A stretch of DNA of 60,904 bases from an uncultured Christensenella sp. Its GTDB lineage: Bacteria; Bacillota; Clostridia; Christensenellales; Borkfalkiaceae. Within the stretch, counting starts at the first letter, position 1. Each line of letters starts with the position of its first letter. Shown here in pieces: positions 59,717 through 60,904 of this stretch. Position numbers and translations under genes: made by a program. Where the stretch lies: positions 1 to 60,904 of the forward strand of contig CAJTPB010000012.1 of NCBI GenBank assembly GCA_910578065.1, read 5' to 3'. Below the pieces are notes generated by a model, which did no database searches, was not told the DNA's origin, and saw nothing but the letters and a program-made list of their open reading frames with translations.

Positions 59717-59745
59717 TTGAAAAACTTTCTTGTTTGTGCTATAAT
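59717..59745 (+). promoter_or_regulatory. Promoter of the divergent cargo genes
   Basis: TTGAAA (59717-59722), 17 nt, TATAAT (59740-59745). Only 26 bp separate its -35 from that of the XRE promoter, so one repressor site could control both. Confidence 0.75.
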
Positions 59746-59775
59746 TATTTCAAATCTATACAAGGAAATGTGCGA

Positions 59776-60381
59776 ATGGAAAAAATAATTAAATTCATAG
59801 AAGAAAACGTAAACGGCAAAACATTGTTTACGAAAGAGTTAGTTTATAAACTTGAAAATGGAGCATTAGAAGGCGTGTATTCTGACCAAATTTCTTTTTC
59901 TAATTTGAAGTATTCGCAAAGCGGATTCCAGTTGGATATGTTTATAGTATCTAATGAAAAGATATGGCTTATGGGCACAGACGGACAACGAGAAAAATTG
60001 CGAAAAGATTTTAGTGCGGTGTCATTATTTCGTTTTGAGCTTGCAAAGCGTAAAAGTACGGAAGCAATTACAGGTAGCTTTCGGTTAATTTCTGCTTCTG
60101 GCAAAAGTGTAACTGCGGAAGCGGTAATAAGCGGTATTTACGGTGTTAGTCTTGAAAATAACGTTTTGAAACTTTTTGAAGATCAAGCATTATATAGAGA
60201 TCAGCCAATACAGGGTGAACAATTTAAGGCGGTTGCTTTTCAATCTAAACATAGCTTTTATTGCAAAAATGGGAAACTACACTACGAATATGACGGAAAA
60301 TGTTTTGATGTCGATACAAAAACTATGCAACGTGTTAAAAGTTCTGATACGTTTCCTTCGTTTGTTTCAATAGAGAAGTAA
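59776..60381 (+). CDS. Hypothetical protein, unknown family
   Basis: A 201-residue soluble protein without signal peptide or membrane segments. The composition is mixed alpha/beta, with several strand-like stretches (SGFQLDMFIVSNEKIWLMG; KHSFYCKNGKLHYEYDGKC). The start at 59776 is chosen because the earlier in-frame codon at 59734 precedes the -10 box. AAGGAAAT is 8 nt upstream. Base composition is more AT-rich than the chromosome genes to the left, as in the recombinase gene. I do not recognise the family. It is probably cargo of the mobile element. Confidence 0.75.
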   Translation: MEKIIKFIEENVNGKTLFTKELVYKLENGALEGVYSDQISFSNLKYSQSGFQLDMFIVSNEKIWLMGTDGQREKLRKDFSAVSLFRFELAKRKSTEAITGSFRLISASGKSVTAEAVISGIYGVSLENNVLKLFEDQALYRDQPIQGEQFKAVAFQSKHSFYCKNGKLHYEYDGKCFDVDTKTMQRVKSSDTFPSFVSIEK

Positions 60382-60409
60382 TAATTATTTAATATTATCA
60401 GAGAAATAT

Positions 60410-60823
60410 ATGCTTGAATCAATACCTACCGCAGAAGAAATGACAACTTTAATAGGAAAATCCCTATACGAAGTATGGGGTAAGCTGTGCGCTTTAATCG
60501 ACGAGCGTTACGATATGGATCGCTTGTGGGATAAAGGCGGTAAAGCGTGGAAATATGAATACAAATACCGTCGGGGCGGAAAAACGCTTTGCGCTTTATA
60601 TGCAAGAGAAAATTGCGTGGGATTTATGGTCGTCTTGGGTAAAGACGAGCGATTAAAGTTTGAAGCCGACAAAGAAAACTACTCAAAGGCAGTTCAAGAG
60701 ATATATGACAATACCAATACTTACCACGATGGAAAGTGGGTAATGTTCGCGCCGATGGACACTTCCTTGTTTGATGACTTTATCAGACTATTGAGTATCA
60801 AAAGAAAGCCTAACAAAAAGTAA
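60410..60823 (+). CDS. DUF3788 family protein
   Basis: A 137-residue protein matching the DUF3788 pattern: WKYEYKYRRGGKTLCALYARENCVGFMVVLG in the middle and KWVMFAP near the end. Function of the family is unknown; members occur widely in gut Bacillota and Bacteroidota, often alone. It is 28 nt after the unknown gene and presumably in the same transcript. The ATG has only a weak purine-rich site. Confidence 0.82.
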   Translation: MLESIPTAEEMTTLIGKSLYEVWGKLCALIDERYDMDRLWDKGGKAWKYEYKYRRGGKTLCALYARENCVGFMVVLGKDERLKFEADKENYSKAVQEIYDNTNTYHDGKWVMFAPMDTSLFDDFIRLLSIKRKPNKK

Positions 60824-60862
60824 AGATAAATAGTAATTTATCACAAATAAAGGTTTTAACAT

Positions 60863-60904
60863 ATGAAAGATTGGTTTACGATTGACAAAATAGACGACAC
60901 GACT
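60863..60904 (+). CDS. Start of a protein, probably metallo-beta-lactamase fold (cut by window end)
   Basis: Only 14 codons are visible (MKDWFTIDKIDDTT). The opening WFTIxKIDxxT resembles the first residues of MBL-fold hydrolases found beside DUF3788-type genes, but that is too little for a firm call. AAAGG lies upstream of the ATG. Confidence 0.4.
   Translation, partial: MKDWFTIDKIDDTT

Noticed and set aside
1..60904. CRISPR array, tRNA or rRNA genes
   Set aside because: No regularly spaced direct repeats and no tRNA-like cloverleaf or rRNA blocks were seen on either strand by reading; a tRNAscan/Infernal run would be the decisive test.

Overview
The window looks like a chromosomal segment of a spore-forming, gut-type Bacillota (Clostridia). 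Evidence: a spoIIIA operon (AA to AH), spoIVB, a ytfJ/gerW homologue, scpAB, a Clostridia-style GlgC/GlgD pair, Shine-Dalgarno sites of the GGAGG type, and many promoters of the TTGACG/TTGAAA-17-TATAAT type. A Christensenellales-like host is plausible, but that is inference. Nearly all genes are tightly packed and most are intact. The clear exception is spoIIIAE, which is split by a frameshift.

Layout. (1) 1-10.6 kb, plus strand: a glycogen operon (glgB, glgC, glgD, glgA, glgP, then a GH13 maltodextrin hydrolase). (2) 10.8-14.1 kb: a XerS-like tyrosine recombinase coupled to hflX, a convergent Cys-rich mini-protein and lexA. A roughly 46-bp hairpin repeat lies in opposite orientations at 1-46 and 14029-14078 and so brackets regions 1 and 2. 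(3) 14.2-26.5 kb, minus strand: rluB, a D,D-carboxypeptidase, ytfJ, a small membrane protein, scpB, scpA and an M50 protease; then lysA; then a dacF-type carboxypeptidase, a SpoIIM-like membrane protein and spoIVB; then recN, argR and NAD kinase. (4) 26.7-36.4 kb, minus: tlyA, dxs, ispA, folD, nusB, asp23 and spoIIIAH to AA. This is the classic Firmicutes order, but xseA/xseB are missing between folD and ispA and no spo0A sits next to spoIVB.

(5) 36.5-57.7 kb: a carbohydrate-use region. An intracellular GH51 arabinofuranosidase, a ribokinase and a leucine-rich-repeat lipoprotein are followed (counting towards higher coordinates) by a 14.6-kb minus-strand operon. In transcription order this encodes a sugar-binding lipoprotein, two CUT1 permeases, a 1269-residue mosaic lipoprotein with alternating CBM9-like and carboxypeptidase-regulatory-like modules, two paralogous GH43 lipoproteins, a GH2 enzyme and an SGNH hydrolase. 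An ArsR-type regulator with a large C-terminal domain lies directly upstream. The set reads as surface capture and debranching of an arabinose- or xylose-containing plant polysaccharide, uptake of oligosaccharides, and intracellular trimming. A 358-bp gap upstream of the GH51 gene contains an apparent independent small transcript of about 140 nt with its own consensus promoter and terminator.

(6) 57.7-60.9 kb: an apparent mobile insertion made of a large serine recombinase and a coupled XRE repressor, then divergently an unknown protein, a DUF3788 protein and the first codons of a probable metallo-beta-lactamase-fold protein cut by the window end. I found no tRNA, rRNA or CRISPR array.
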